Part shown: positions 11,820-23,616 of the stretch, in pieces
Numbering within the stretch: position 1 is the first letter of the stretch
Layout: each line of letters starts with the position of its first letter
DNA from: Euonymus europaeus
Lineage: Eukaryota > Streptophyta > Magnoliopsida > Celastrales > Celastraceae
Length of the DNA: 64,000 bases
NCBI GenBank assembly: GCA_963580455.1
Contig: OY756962.1
Coordinates: forward strand, 22,953,001 to 23,017,000
Reading direction: 5' to 3'
Made by a program: the position numbers and the translations under genes
The notes under the pieces: model-generated
What the model saw: the letters and a program-made list of their open reading frames with translations, nothing else
Database searches by the model: none
Told to the model about the DNA's origin: nothing

Positions 11820-12640
11820 TGCCTTATAGAGTAGTAAGTACAGCCATTCGGCTAGCTTTTAGAGTTGAAGTCCAATTCAGAGAAATCTAGGATCAACATC
11901 AACGGTTAAGAGAAGAATTCAATTTCATATAAATCACAAACAAGCAAGAACATAACACATCATGGACTTTTGTCTTTCAAATTACAGCCCAACTATTAAC
12001 ATAAAAAAGAAAAAACATACTCAAAGTAAAAACTCCTCAACTCCAAACAACGGTGCATGAGAATTTAGAAAAATATGGAGGTGTGCGTAACCCAAACCTA
12101 TATATTGCATAGTCAAGTAAGGGCTTTAAACACCACCAAAGCACTATGAGGAGTTAACTAGGCACAATCGTTATTTACAGAACGCGGTGCCATAATAAAA
12201 GCAACTCCTACAAGTCAAAAACTCAATCAAACAGCACACAGATTTAATAAACTGATAAGAGCAAATATATCCTGTAAAAAATGCACAAAGCAAACTTTAT
12301 ACTACTTATATATCCATGATTCTGGCTTCAGGTCATGTAACCCATATTAACAATTCAAAGAATAAACATACTCAAAATGGAGGCAACCTTACTAGATCAA
12401 AAATATTCTTCCTACATATTTTGCCCAACTCATGCCATCCCTTTGATAATACATCTACCCAAAAAACTGAAACTTTCATAGTTAATGAAAAAATCCAATA
12501 ACTTCAATTCAGGGATGAACCGATGCTTAAGCGAGTGGATAACAGATAAACAAAAACAATCAAGAATCTTTCTCCAACACCATAACTTCAATCTCAATAA
12601 CAAGCCGTTAAACAAAATTATATCAAACAATCGAAATAAT
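11820..12640. repeat. upstream block of the AMI1 tandem duplication, copy B
   Basis: This is the counterpart of 1182-2295, with the same order of matching stretches (GGCTAGCTTTTAGAGTTGAA near 11850, the text near 11960, 12120-12260 and 12545-12598). It is shorter because it lacks several indels of copy A. The promoter at 12875-13135 suggests that this block is transcribed on the minus strand, away from AMI1 copy 2. The hairpin equivalent to that at 1889-1955 lies at 12149-12216. Confidence 0.75.
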
Positions 12641-12651
12641 ACAGATGAAAA

Positions 12652-12747
12652 GGTTGGTGCTCATATTCTATGGGTGTAAAAGAGTCTGTCATGCAATTGC
12701 AAGAGCAATCAGAACGAGGAATTATTTTATAATCATCGCAACCAACC
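12652..12747 (-). ncRNA. candidate C/D-box snoRNA guiding 18S rRNA 2'-O-methylation
   Basis: Read on the minus strand, a 96-nt segment is closed by complementary ends GGTTGGT/ACCAACC. It has a box C-like GCGATGA (plus 12733-12739; one change from RUGAUGA) and a perfect CTGA box D' (plus 12709-12712). Directly upstream of CTGA is AATTCCTCGTT (plus 12713-12723), an 11-nt exact complement of the conserved 18S rRNA sequence AACGAGGAATT. By the box D+5 rule the target is the A of AACGA, which corresponds to the site methylated in human 18S under SNORD82/U82 guidance. The terminal box D looks weak (ATGA). A snoRNA-type plant promoter lies upstream. The call rests on manual matching only. Confidence 0.5.
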
Positions 12748-12874
12748 CTCTATGTACGATTCTTTTACTATGTCTACCAAATTGTATGCAACAGAAGAAA
12801 AACTAAGGAGAAGCAGTTTATAAAAAACAATCGAAGAGATCAATGGAAGCACCGTCGCAGTTGCGTCTGAGGAA

Positions 12875-13135
12875 CGCCAGTTATATAGCGGATTAGGAAG
12901 AAACATCAAACATTCACGCTTGCCGAAACCCTAACCCTAGCGAACGATTTTGCAATTAAGCCTGTAGCCCAATTAGTAAGGCCCACTATGCTTATGGGAT
13001 TGATTATGGATGTAAAATGCAGGTTCTTTAGGCCCAAACACAATTAAAATAAGCTTAAAGCCTGATCCAACAGCTAAATTAGCAAATCGTGGGCCAAACA
13101 ATTAAGAGATCCTTGAAATTGAGTCAGGCCCACTT
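12875..13135. promoter_or_regulatory. probable bidirectional promoter with telo-box and site II elements
   Basis: Between the candidate snoRNA (minus strand) and AMI1 copy 2 (plus strand) lie a TATA-like CTATATAAC on the minus strand near 12880, a telo-box AAACCCTAACCCT at 12926-12938, and several GGCCCA/TGGGCC site II motifs near 12980, 13031, 13090 and 13126. In Arabidopsis, telo-box plus site II is the established promoter signature of ribosomal-protein, translation-factor and snoRNA genes. I infer that it drives the minus-strand transcript and may also affect AMI1 copy 2. Confidence 0.55.
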
Positions 13136-13274
13136 CGAAACTATTGGGGAAAATTACTAGCCGGGGAATCTCGGATGCAAAACGACATCGTTCTTTCAAG
13201 AAAAAATCGGTTTTCTGTTTCGGAACGTTGAGGATGAGCTTCTGCGAGAGAGAGAATAGCCAGTAGCCACAGAC

Positions 13275-15925
13275 ATGGCAAGCGGAAACTCATCGGATTA
13301 TGGGGCTTTCATGGAAAAATTCATCCTTGAACCAATCTCTTCTTCTCCTGAACATCCACTGAAAGGTCTTACCTTTGCAGTTAAAGACATGTAAGTCCTC
13401 TTGTCCATCCTCAAGCCAAAATATTTCAGAGAATTATTGTGGTTTCCCTCATATGATCACTAATTTCGTTCAGTGATGGGTTACAAAGAATTCATACTTG
13501 TCTATAGTTGGTTTTTAATTTCATTTTTGCAATTTTTTTGATTTATAGTCCTTTGAAGTGTGCGCGCGCTTTTCACAGGTTTTAATTACTGGGTTTTATC
13601 TGTACTATTTAGTTTCTAATTACGTGTGTTAGTGAGTTTCGAAACACATTAATTCATCAATAAATCCTTGGTTTTCTCTGTGAATTCTTCTAATTTTTGT
13701 AAGTTTGTTTGGAAATAGATTTGATGTGGATGGATATGTGACTGGTTTTGGAAATCCTGACTGGGTGAGGACTCATTCAGCTGCCATATCAACTGCTCCG
13801 GCAGTTTTGGCTGTCCTGAGAGCAGGTGCTAAAGGTATTGGTAAAACTGTCATGGATGAAATGGCATACAGGTGAGGATTTTCAAAGGCGAATTCTGCTT
13901 ATTTGGATTGAAAACTCTATTTCTGACATAACGGATAATTACCGTTTGGCAGTATAAATGGAGAAAATGTACATTATGGCACACCCACTAATCCATGTGC
14001 AGCAGACCGGGTGCCCGGGGGATCTTCTAGTGGATCTGCTGTCGCAGTAGGTGCAAGGCTGGTAGATTTCTCCTTAGGTGAGCATATTTTTCCTTAATAA
14101 ACTATCACATTTTTTGGATTTTACTTGATTAATTGAGTTAAAGAGAATCCTTGCTTCAGGAACTGACACTGGAGGAAGTGTTAGAGTCCCTGCATCATAT
14201 TGTGGAATATTTGGTTTTCGACCTTCACATGGTGCTGTTTCTACTTCAGGAGTTATCCCTATGGCAGAGAGTTTTGATACCGTGGGTAAGGAACTGATGA
14301 GTATTATCACGTATTAGGTGTAGAAGAAAATATTAGCTTATATGATAGCACTTGAAGAACCTATTTGTTGCAAGAGTCGTTATAATTATACGGTTGAAAT
14401 TGATGCACCGTTAATTCCCACTTTTATTTTTCCTTGAGTTTCCATTGTAGTATTCTAATCTAAATAGTTGTACTAATAATGTGGTGATATGCACTGATAA
14501 TTCATCCCGAGCTACTGCACTCTTTAGTTGTTGACTTCTTTTGATAAAAAGTTCCCTACCAGGATGGTTTGCTAGGGATCCTCTGACTTTGAATCGTGTT
14601 GGACGAGTGCTTTTACAATTATCTGATGTGGATCTTGTCGTACCTACTCAGATACTTGTTTCGGAAGATTGCTTCCAGCTGTCAAACATCCCTATCGATC
14701 AGATAAATCTAGCTCTTGTAAAATCAGTGGAGAATTTATTTGGGGGTGAGTGCTTAGTGGATATTTATTTGTCACACAGTATGAGGTAGACATTGCAATG
14801 ATTCAATTACTAGATCTGAATCCGTTCGCTTTCGAACCTTTTTTTGGTAGTCCACAGGCTATTTTTCATCCATGCATTAATTTATCTCTCTCTCATATGT
14901 CGAGCTGTGCTGTATTAGTACAGGTAATATTGTAAAGCCCATAAACCTTGGGGAATATGTCAAGGACAGAGTTCCAAGTTTGAAGCATTTCATGTGCGAC
15001 GTTAGTGAAGATCAAGAATATAATATACCTTCCTTGGCAGCCCTTTCAGCTGCAATGCGGTCACTTCAAAGGTAAATTATTTTTCTCTACCAACCTAAAT
15101 GATACTGTAACATAATGATCGTAGTGAGTGACAGACTTTTTTATTTACAGTTTGGCCCAATCATTTAATCACCTGTAATTATAATTTGAAGCATAGGTAT
15201 GAATTCAAGAAAAACCATGGTGAATGGGTGACTACGGTTAAACCTGATTTAGGTCCGGGAATATCAGAGCGAGTATGGGAAGCCGTTAGAACAACTGGGG
15301 AAGATACTGATAGTTGTTGCTCCGTGAAGGCTGAATTACGTGCTGCTCTTACTGATCTTTTTGGGGTAATCTTTTCTCTTTCTCTAACTTCACAGGACAA
15401 TGATTTTGTTGTCCAATAATATTCAGCGGTGACAGGGTTGCTGCTTTCTCATTCTTATTTAGATTCACTATAAGAATGACTTCTTGGTAATGTATCGGAC
15501 TACACAAACTAAGAAATTGTTAAATCAAATTTAACTATTATTGTTGGGATACTTCTGAATGTTTTTTCAGGATTATGGTATCCTAGCCATTCCTACCGTA
15601 CCAGGGCCACCCCCAAAACTCCAAACAGATCCAAGTTCATTGGAGAGTTTCCGTGCCAGGGCGTTTAGCTTGCTTTCCATTTGTGGAGTTTCTGGATTCT
15701 GTCAGGTTCTCTCTTCATCTACTTTTTTATTGTGTTTTTGGATTATCTAGTTCTCAATGAAAGTATCTGTCTATTCCACAGGTTAGCATGCCTCTGGGAC
15801 TGTATGACAATCTTCCAGTGGCAGTGTCATTGGTGGGAAAACTTGGCTCAGATGGTTTCCTGCTCAATCTTGTTGAAACTCTTTATGATACTCTCAAAGA
15901 GCATATTGAGTTGGCCAGAAACTGA
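13275..15925 (+). CDS. AMI1: AMI1-type amidase (indole-3-acetamide hydrolase), tandem copy 2
   Basis: Second intact copy, 432 residues. Exons: 13275-13390, 13719-13871, 13953-14077, 14160-14285, 14563-14745, 14924-15071, 15197-15365, 15571-15705, 15782-15925. Every intron sits at the same place as in copy 1 and intron sequences are still readily alignable, so the duplication is fairly recent. Lys37, the [12 protein letters not shown] loop and [12 protein letters not shown] are all kept, so both copies should be active. Exon 8 is one codon longer than in copy 1 (GPPPKLQ against GHPKLQ). The leader before the ATG matches copy 1 for about 40 bp, then diverges into the site II/telo-box region. 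A functional split would have to come from expression, because the catalytic residues do not differ. Confidence 0.94.
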
Positions 15926-16802
15926 AACACATTCTTGAAATATCGGTACTCTATAGGCGAGGTATGTATATCGTTTTTCGCAAAATGTATTTGTCGGATT
16001 CTTTGAGTTCTCATGTTACTTTTAAAGTTGTTTCTGAATAGTACCACCTGGTGATCATCTTGAAACTGATTGAAGATAACAATACAGATTACAGAACCTT
16101 GAAAATCCCCCTCAATGACAGTCTTCGAAGGTTTGGAGTTTCTGTAGTTCCTACTTGCGGGGTCTCAGGTTTGATACGAAGATGCATTCATGGATGTGAT
16201 TTGGAAGCTGATCGTGGACTTAAGTTTCAGTTACCTCGTGACTGATACAATTATATATTTGTACTCATTGTATGAAGAACACAAGAATTCAAGTTTCATA
16301 CGTTGTATCATATTAATGCAGCCTAGCATAAATGCCTTTGTATGTGTGACTTAGGCACATTTATATTTTCAAACATACGTAATTAATTATATCTAGATTG
16401 ATCTAAATTCAAACAAGTAATTCAAACAAAAAAAATTATGTTTTGAGTCCGAATTCAATTTTAAACGGCACAAACAGAACATGAATTTTAGAAATATAAT
16501 TTATAAACTTTATCTGAATTGAGTATATCAGAGCACTAGAGTAGAATTTTGTCAGTCTTAAATTTTCACTAAGTTGAGCCCTAATTAAATTAGGGGATTC
16601 ACTGATAAATTATTTAATAAAAATATGTATTTCATTTATTACCTTTAATTTTTCAATATTCCATAACATTATTTAAATAATGATGGATAAAAATATCTTT
16701 ATTCAAATAAATCATTATGTGGATGACATATGATGACATCATCAGATTCTTTTTATTTTTTTTCTTTTAAAAATTTTAAAATAGTTTTATCTCTTAAAAT
16801 AT
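15926..16802. other. 3' flank of AMI1 copy 2 and AT-rich spacer
   Basis: The first ~330 bp probably holds the 3' UTR. The rest is AT-rich with no supported gene. Confidence 0.4.
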
Positions 16803-17466
16803 AAGTCGGATTTTTTTTATAAAAAATATATTTATAATCAGCACGAAAAACTCTTTCCAATGAGACCCATGACCGATTTGTTTAAATGTTAATTCGTCAA
16901 ATCCTCTGAATGAACTCAGGGGATTTCTCAAACTTATATAGAATTCAGAGAATTTCTCAAAACTCACCAAAACCAATTAAATGAGTTTTCAAAATTAAGC
17001 AAAAAAATTCAGATGATTTTACAAACTTGTTTCAAATTTGGAGGATTTCACAAATTTTACTAAAATAAATCAAGTGAATTTTTAAATTAAGCAAAAAATT
17101 TAGAGAATTTCATAAAATATATAATAAAAATTAGTAGAATTTTTGTAAATCAAACAAAAAATTACTTGAAACTCTAAATCCTAATATCCTAAACTTTAAA
17201 CACTAAACTCTAATCTTCTAAACCCTAGACTCTTAAACTTTAAACTTTATAACCAAAAATCCTCTGAATTTCACAGAAATCATCTGAATGTTAACAATTC
17301 TAGTTTTAATTTTGAACAAAAAATTTTATAAATAATTAAGAAGAATTTACAAAAATGAGAAGAAAATCATAAAATTTTCAAAACTCATATTCCTAAACCA
17401 CAAAATCCTAAATAGTAAATTATAATCTCCTAAATCCTAAAACCTTATACCCTAAACTCTAAACGC
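16803..17466. repeat. left part of an AT-rich repeat split by a LINE
   Basis: Degenerate copies of a word like AATTCAGAGGATTTCTCAAA recur every few tens of bases, followed near 17170-17240 and 17380-17465 by imperfect CCTAAAC telomere-like words. The same words continue at 19755-20029 on the other side of the LINE. The outer ends carry AAGTCGGAT (16803) and its inverse ATCCGACTT (20021), which may be short terminal inverted repeats of a non-autonomous DNA element. That last point is weak. Confidence 0.5.
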
Positions 17467-19747
17467 TGATAAATGGTACTCCATGTGGTAAATTCATACC
17501 TGAAAGAGGGCTTCGCCAAGGCGATCCCCTCTCTCCTTTTTTGTTTCTAATTTGTGCAGAGGGTTTGTCGGCTAGTCTTATGGATGCTGAGAAGAGGAAA
17601 ATTATTTATGGTGTTTCAGTAAGCAAAAATGGGCCCAAGGTGTCACACTTATTTTTTGCGGATGATAGCATGTTATTCTTCAAAGCAAATATGAGTGAAT
17701 GTCTGGCATTGCAATCAGTGCTTCATTCCTATGAAATGGCCTCTGGGCAAAAAATTAATTTTGACAAATCAGGGGTGTATTTTAGTACCAACACAAGAGA
17801 TGCTGTTAAGATGTCTATCTCTTCTCATATGGGGGTCCAGATTATGGCCTTTGCAGAGCGGTATTTGGGTCTTCCCTCGATGGTTGGACGAGGAAAACGC
17901 CGATCATTTAATTATTTGATGGAGCGGGTGTTAAAACGGATCAGTGGCTGGAAGGAGAAGTTTCTATCCCGAGCGGGCAAAGAAACCCTTATTAAATCCG
18001 TAGCTCAATCGATTCCGACATATGCAATGAGTGTTTTTCGGCTTCCGGATTCTTTTTTTGCAGATCTTATGAAGGCTCTTAATAAATTCTGGTGGCGTAG
18101 CAATGGGGACAAAGAAATTTGCTGGACCAATTGGCAAACCTTGTGCAAGCCAAAGGGTATTGGGGGTCTTGGATTCAGATCACTAGCTTCCTTTAATTTG
18201 GCCTTACTAGCCAAACAGGGATGGAGGTTGCTGACAAATGAAAAGTCTTTGTGCTTTAAAGTTCTTAAGTCCAAATTCTTTCCACATTGTGATTTCATGA
18301 GAGCTGAACTGGGTCACAACCCCTCATGGTCCTGGCGAAGTATTTGTGAAGGGAGGTGTGTGTTAGAGAAGGGCCTGACATGGAGAATAGGTAGTGGGCA
18401 AGATGTGTCAATTTGGTTTGATAAATGGATCCCTCGGCCTTGGAGTTTCAGTCCTATTACATCATTTAAACCTTACCAGGGGCACCTAAGTGTGCACCAC
18501 CTTATTGATCATCAAGCTGGTTGCTGGGATGATTGTGTGCTGCAAGGGATGTTTCTGCCAATTGACATAGAGAAGATTAAGGAGATTCCTTTGGGGGATG
18601 TTGGAGCAAGGAACATAAGACGATGGGCCTTTGATTTGAAAGGTCAGTACTCTGTCAAAAGCGGGTATAATGTTTATGAAAATTGGAGAAGAGGTGAGCA
18701 AAATGTTCCAGAACCAAGTGCTCCTTCTGATTCTGTGGCGTGGATAGCTATTTGGGGTGCGGAGGTTCCACCAAAAATCAAAATTTTTGCATGGAGGTTG
18801 TGCAGTAATTTAATTCCCATTTTCTCTAACCTTCGAAAGAGATCTATTCCCATACAAGCGAGCTGCTTGTTGTGTGGCCAAGCTTCTGATTCTGTTTTTC
18901 ATCTCCTTGCCCAATGTACTTGGGTCTGTAAGGTCTTTTTCTATGCTGGTTTTAATCAGATATATCGCCTTGCCGGGTGTGAATCTACTTTGCAATGGCT
19001 TGGTGGGTTAGCGAATGAGATGACTGCTGATAGATTTGCTAGATTTCTAAAGGTGTTATGGCAGATCTGGACTCTGAGAAATCAAGTCCTCCATCATGGC
19101 AAGATGATTAATGTGGATCGAGTGAGGGAGCAAGTAGATGTGCTACAAGTCGAATTTAAGGCTACGCAGGTGTGTGAAGACAAGAAACAAGTTGGGGATG
19201 CTAGAAATTCTTTAACAAGGTGAAGGCCTCCCCCGCGGCATGTTTATAAGATTAACTTTGATGCAGCCCTTGAGGAGACATTTGTTGGATTGGGAGTTGC
19301 TGTTTGGGACTGGCTTGGAAATTTGGTGATGTCTCAAGCCGCAAGGCAATCCATTTGACTGAATCCTCTATATGCAGAATGCCTGGCCCTCAAAAAAGCA
19401 GTGGAATGTGCCATAGAGCTGTGTTTAAAGTCTGTTATTGTCGAGGGCGACTCAGCACTTTCTATTGCTGCTATAAGCTGTGATGATCTTGCCTTGTCAG
19501 AGTATGGTTTGTGTTTGCAATCTGTGAAGGCCTTTTTGAATTGGTTTGAATCAGTTAAATTTAATCATGTTAAAAGATCGGGCAACCAGGTTGCCGATTC
19601 TCTAGCTAAGTATGCCTTAATGACTGGTGTTTCATCTTATTAGTCTGGCTCCATCTTATTAGTCTGGCTCTTCGCCAGACTTTGTATCTCATCATGTAAC
19701 TGCTGATAACAGTGTTTGTGCAAGTTAATGAAGTTTTCTTTTATTCA
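17467..19747 (+). mobile_element. 5'-truncated L1-type LINE, nearly intact frame with two nonsense codons
   Basis: One reading frame runs from about 17470 to 19643. It starts inside the reverse transcriptase (GLRQGDPLSPFLFLICAEG, then HLFFADDSMLFFKAN with the catalytic ADD), passes through the YLGLPS and GWKEKFLSRAGKETLIKSV segments and the zinc-finger RT-associated domain (CLLCGQASDSVFHLLAQC), and ends in RNase H (YAECLALKKA, VEGDS, GNQVADSLAKYA). Two in-frame TGA codons, at 19221-19223 and 19356-19358, interrupt the RNase H region. The 3' UTR ends TTAATGAAGTTTTCTTTTATTCAAAAAA. The 5' end is missing. I could not define a target duplication because the flanks are repetitive. Confidence 0.9.
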
Positions 19748-20029
19748 AAAAATATATATATATCTTAAATTTCAAAACCCTAAACTTTATACCATATTAT
19801 TAGAAATCCTCTAAATTTTCTATAAAAAATTTAGAGGATTTATCAAAATCAAACAAGAAAACAACCAAAAGTTTAAATGATCGGAAGATTTCTCAAATTT
19901 GTCAAGAATTTTACAAAACTCATTAAAACAATTCAGAAGAATTTTTGAAATTATGTATAAAAAAAAAGATTTCTTACCCAGAATTCAGAGGATTTTCACA
20001 AAAATAAAAAACATAATTTCATCCGACTT
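19748..20029. repeat. right part of the AT-rich repeat split by the LINE
   Basis: Continues the CCTAAAC-like and AATTTAGAGGATTTATCAAA-like words seen at 16803-17466 and ends with ATCCGACTT at 20021-20029. It indicates that the LINE inserted into an existing repeat. Confidence 0.5.
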
Positions 20030-20700
20030 TTTGGGATTATATTTATATTTATTTTATTATAATAATTATTTTTTAAACAAAGAGCAATCATATATTAATA
20101 AAAATAAAGATAGATTTAAATGAGAGGAAAATAAAATTATCATTAATTAAAATTAATTTTAAATTATCCTTATTAAACTAATTTTAATAATTGACTATAA
20201 ATTTTTTAAAAATATCAAATAAAATATAAATTATATATATAAAAAAATTACCACCAAATAATTCATTAAATTATGGAGAACCTCAGTCCACCGGACTGTC
20301 TAAATGGACCCAATCTACCAACCCCAATGTATGGCATGACAAGGTGGACTTGCAAATTCTCTCTACCATGTGATAAACGCAGTTTTCTTAGAATTCAAGC
20401 GCATGAATATGCGGTGGCATACACGACCCAATCATACGCATCTTACTCCAAATTCAATGACAAGGATGCACGTCATCGATTTGACTTGTTTTCCCACGCG
20501 CCACCGATTCCAGTCGTGGTCGTCATAAATATACTCTCAGATCTTGAAAAGTCGGGAGGGAATGATGAGCAAAAGATAAATAAAATAAATATTATTTTTA
20601 TTATTCGGATTTTTTTTTACTTCTTGAGTTTTTCTGCGTCAATCAGTCGCTCGACATTAAGATTTTGGAGTGGAACCAAATTGGACTCAGAAGAGAGGAA
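20030..20700 (+). promoter_or_regulatory. upstream region of mevalonate kinase
   Basis: AT-rich up to 20280, then more mixed. A TATA-like ATAAATATA lies near 20525, which would place transcription start around 20555 and leave a ~150-bp leader. An open frame from 20273 crosses the region and even overlaps exon 1 in another frame; its composition and lack of family features argue against a gene. Confidence 0.45.
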
Positions 20701-23616
20701 ATGGAAGTCAAAGCAAGAGCTCCTGGAAAAATCATACTTGCCGGAGAGCATGCGGTGGTTCACGGATCGACAGCGGTGGCTGCCTCCATTGATCTCCACA
20801 CCTACGTTACTTTCCGCTTCACTTCTCCTTCTGGTATGCAATGGTTGGTATTGGATGTGTACTGATTTTGGTGGTGTTTTTTTGTTTTCTCTGATTGTCG
20901 TGATAAATGTGGAGAATCGGTCATGGTTTTTACTTGCGTGGGTTCTCTTGGAAATTGTTTGAGTTGGAGATTGGGATCCATTTGATTTGCTTTGGGTTAT
21001 TGGATTGCTTGTTTTACTGATTAGAATTTGCATGGAATGAAGAGTGGTAGATACCCCTTTGAGATTACAATGAGCTATGTGTTCTATTTGAAAGATTTGC
21101 TTTGGCTAAACCTAGATTTTGTGATTGGATGAAGATAGCATCTTGATTCATGTAGACCTATTGTATGGTTAAATTGTGACATGTTATGATAAATCTTGAG
21201 TGTTAGTTGTCTCTTCGAATGTCCCACTGATCTATGGATACGAGTCATACCACAATGGCTCTCTTTTCACTGCTATCTGTCAATCCGTAGGACTCTGAGC
21301 TCTGATTGGTAATGGTGATACTTGATATAATTTGCCTTTGCTAGACTCGTTTCAGTAAATTTAGCGGGTTTAATATACAAGCATGGAAAAAATATGACCA
21401 AATTATCATTGTCGTTGAACATTGGTTGCTCCCGTTCTTCATAAATTAATTAGGCCTTATAATCAAGTGTAGGTCAGCTGGATTTGGATTTCAAAGGCAT
21501 GATATTAGGTCAAGTTTCACTTTCTGATTAATGATTCAAATCTCTACAGAGAGCAATGATACACTGAAGCTACAACTTAAAGACGATGCATTGGAATTTT
21601 CATGGCCTATTGGAAGAATCAAAGAAGCACTGCCTGATTTAGGTTTTCCTTTCTCTTCAACACCCACAACTTGCTCAGCAGAATCCATAAAAGCAATTGC
21701 AATTTTAGTAGAAGAAAAGAATATTCCGGAGGCAAAAATTTGGCTTGCTTCTGGTGTGTCAGCTTTTCTCTGGTTATACACTTGTATCCAGGGGTATGCA
21801 ACAATTTTGGATATTTTTCTGTCTACAATCTATCTTGGTATTTATTTCTGATTGAGTTCTATTTACTCATCAGGTTTAAACCTGCTACAGTTGTTGTCAC
21901 TTCCGACCTTCCACTGGGTTCTGGCCTGGGTTCTTCTGCCTCATTTTGTGTTGCACTTTCAGCAGCACTTCTTGCTTTCTCTGGTTCCGTGCCTCTGGAC
22001 ACTAGCCACCAAGGATGGTTATCATATGGGGAGAGTTACCTTGGATTGCTGAACAAGTGGGCTTTTGAGGGTGAAAAGTTAATTCATGGAAAGCCATCTG
22101 GAATTGATAACACGGTCAGCACATACGGTATGTAAAAATTGTAGCTTTACCTGATAAATTTTATTTACTCCGGTTATTAAATCATGTAACTAGTTGAAAA
22201 CAGAATTACCGACTAGACTTAGAGAGACGAGAAAGAGGAAAGAAGAGGAAGAAAAAAGGGGTTCTCAATAACAAATTCAACTGATCTTCCATTCTAGAAA
22301 TAAATAAAGAATTATCAACATTTATGACGGCTGCTTTTGTATAGAACCAACATTCACTAGTCAAGGAAAGATGGGGAAATTAAATCCCAAAGACTTTAAC
22401 CCTATTGAAGAAGAAAGTAAATAATAGCCATATAAAAAAGTGAACAATACCTTTCCTAGTTCCTACGTTCCATTGGATCTTGGTGATTCTGATGAAAAAA
22501 TGATGCAAATATTGAAGCTGGCACAAGAGGGAGTAAGAATGCCTTACTATGGGACGCATTTATGGTTATCATAGAGAATACTTGCTGACAGGGAAAAAAA
22601 CTACAGGCAAAAGAATTCTCATGTGTATATATAATTATATTCATAATTACATGTGGCAACACACATACGCCATCTTCGGATAGTGTTAAGTTCTTCTACT
22701 GAGTGCTTCCTGGCGTTATATTTGAATGCATATGTAAGAGGGTTTTTGTTTGACAGGCAACATGATAAAGTTCAGATCGGGTAGTTTAACACGCATTAAG
22801 TCCAGTTTCCCGCTCAAAATGCTTATCACTAACACCAAAGTTGGGAGAAACACTAAAGCCTTGGTTGCCGGTGTGTCAGAGAGGATGTTACGGCATTTTG
22901 ATGCCATGAATTTTATCTTCAAGGCTGTTAATTCCATTAGTGAGGAACTAGCTACCATACTGCAGTCACCAGTTCATGATGACGACCTTTCGGTGACTGA
23001 GACAGAAGAAAAGTTGGAAGAGTTGATGGAAATGAATCAAGGTTTACTTCTATCTTTGGGGGTCAGCCATGCTTCTATTGAAACTGTTCTTCAGACAACG
23101 CTCAAGTACAAGTTGTCATCCAAGTTGACAGGAGCAGGAGGTGGAGGGTGTGTGCTGACACTGTTGCCAAGCTGTATCCTTTTCCTTCAGATCTGTTCTT
23201 CCTATTCTGCTTACATAAGGCCTTCTCTAATTTCTCTCTCTATCATCTGTCAAATGTGATGACCTTGTAGTTTCATTATGTTTGCTGAAATTTTTGCTTT
23301 TCTCAACCGGCTCTACATTAGAAAAAAAATTCATACATCGAAGGAAATGCTTCCTTCAAAGTTAAGAATGCAATTACCAGATATATCGACCGTGTAGATA
23401 CTTGCGAGTTGTTCGGTATCTAGAACAGTGGCTCAAGAATGGTTCTGAATGTTTGTAGCTCATTATTTTTCATTTGTTGCCTTGACCATAATGACAGTAC
23501 TGTCAACAACAGTTGTTGATAAAGTGATCGCCGAGCTCGAGTCATGCGGATTTCAATGTTTTACAGCTGCGATCGGTGGCAATGGTGCTGAGGTCTGTTT
23601 CAATGAGGAGCCCTAG
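20701..23616 (+). CDS. MVK: mevalonate kinase
   Basis: Encodes a 388-residue GHMP kinase that phosphorylates mevalonate with ATP in the cytosolic isoprenoid (mevalonate) pathway. Exons: 20701-20833, 21550-21793, 21874-22127, 22757-23173, 23498-23616, all GT-AG and in frame. The N-terminus MEVKARAPGKIILAGEHAVV is the typical plant start and was used to choose the ATG. The ATP-binding glycine/serine loop LPLGSGLGSSASFCVAL lies in exon 3, KPSGIDNTVSTYG carries the catalytic-region Asp, and the C-terminal GHMP motif KLTGAGGGGCVLTLLP lies in exon 4. The length fits the family (Arabidopsis 378). No signal or transit peptide is seen. An internal amplification is not evident and the gene looks intact. 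Confidence 0.95.

Noticed and set aside
20273..20962. 229-codon open frame upstream of and overlapping mevalonate kinase exon 1
   Set aside because: It reads exon 1 of a well-supported gene in the wrong frame, runs into its intron and has no family features.
20617..21033. Minus-strand open frame over mevalonate kinase exon 1
   Set aside because: Antisense shadow of a real exon and intron.
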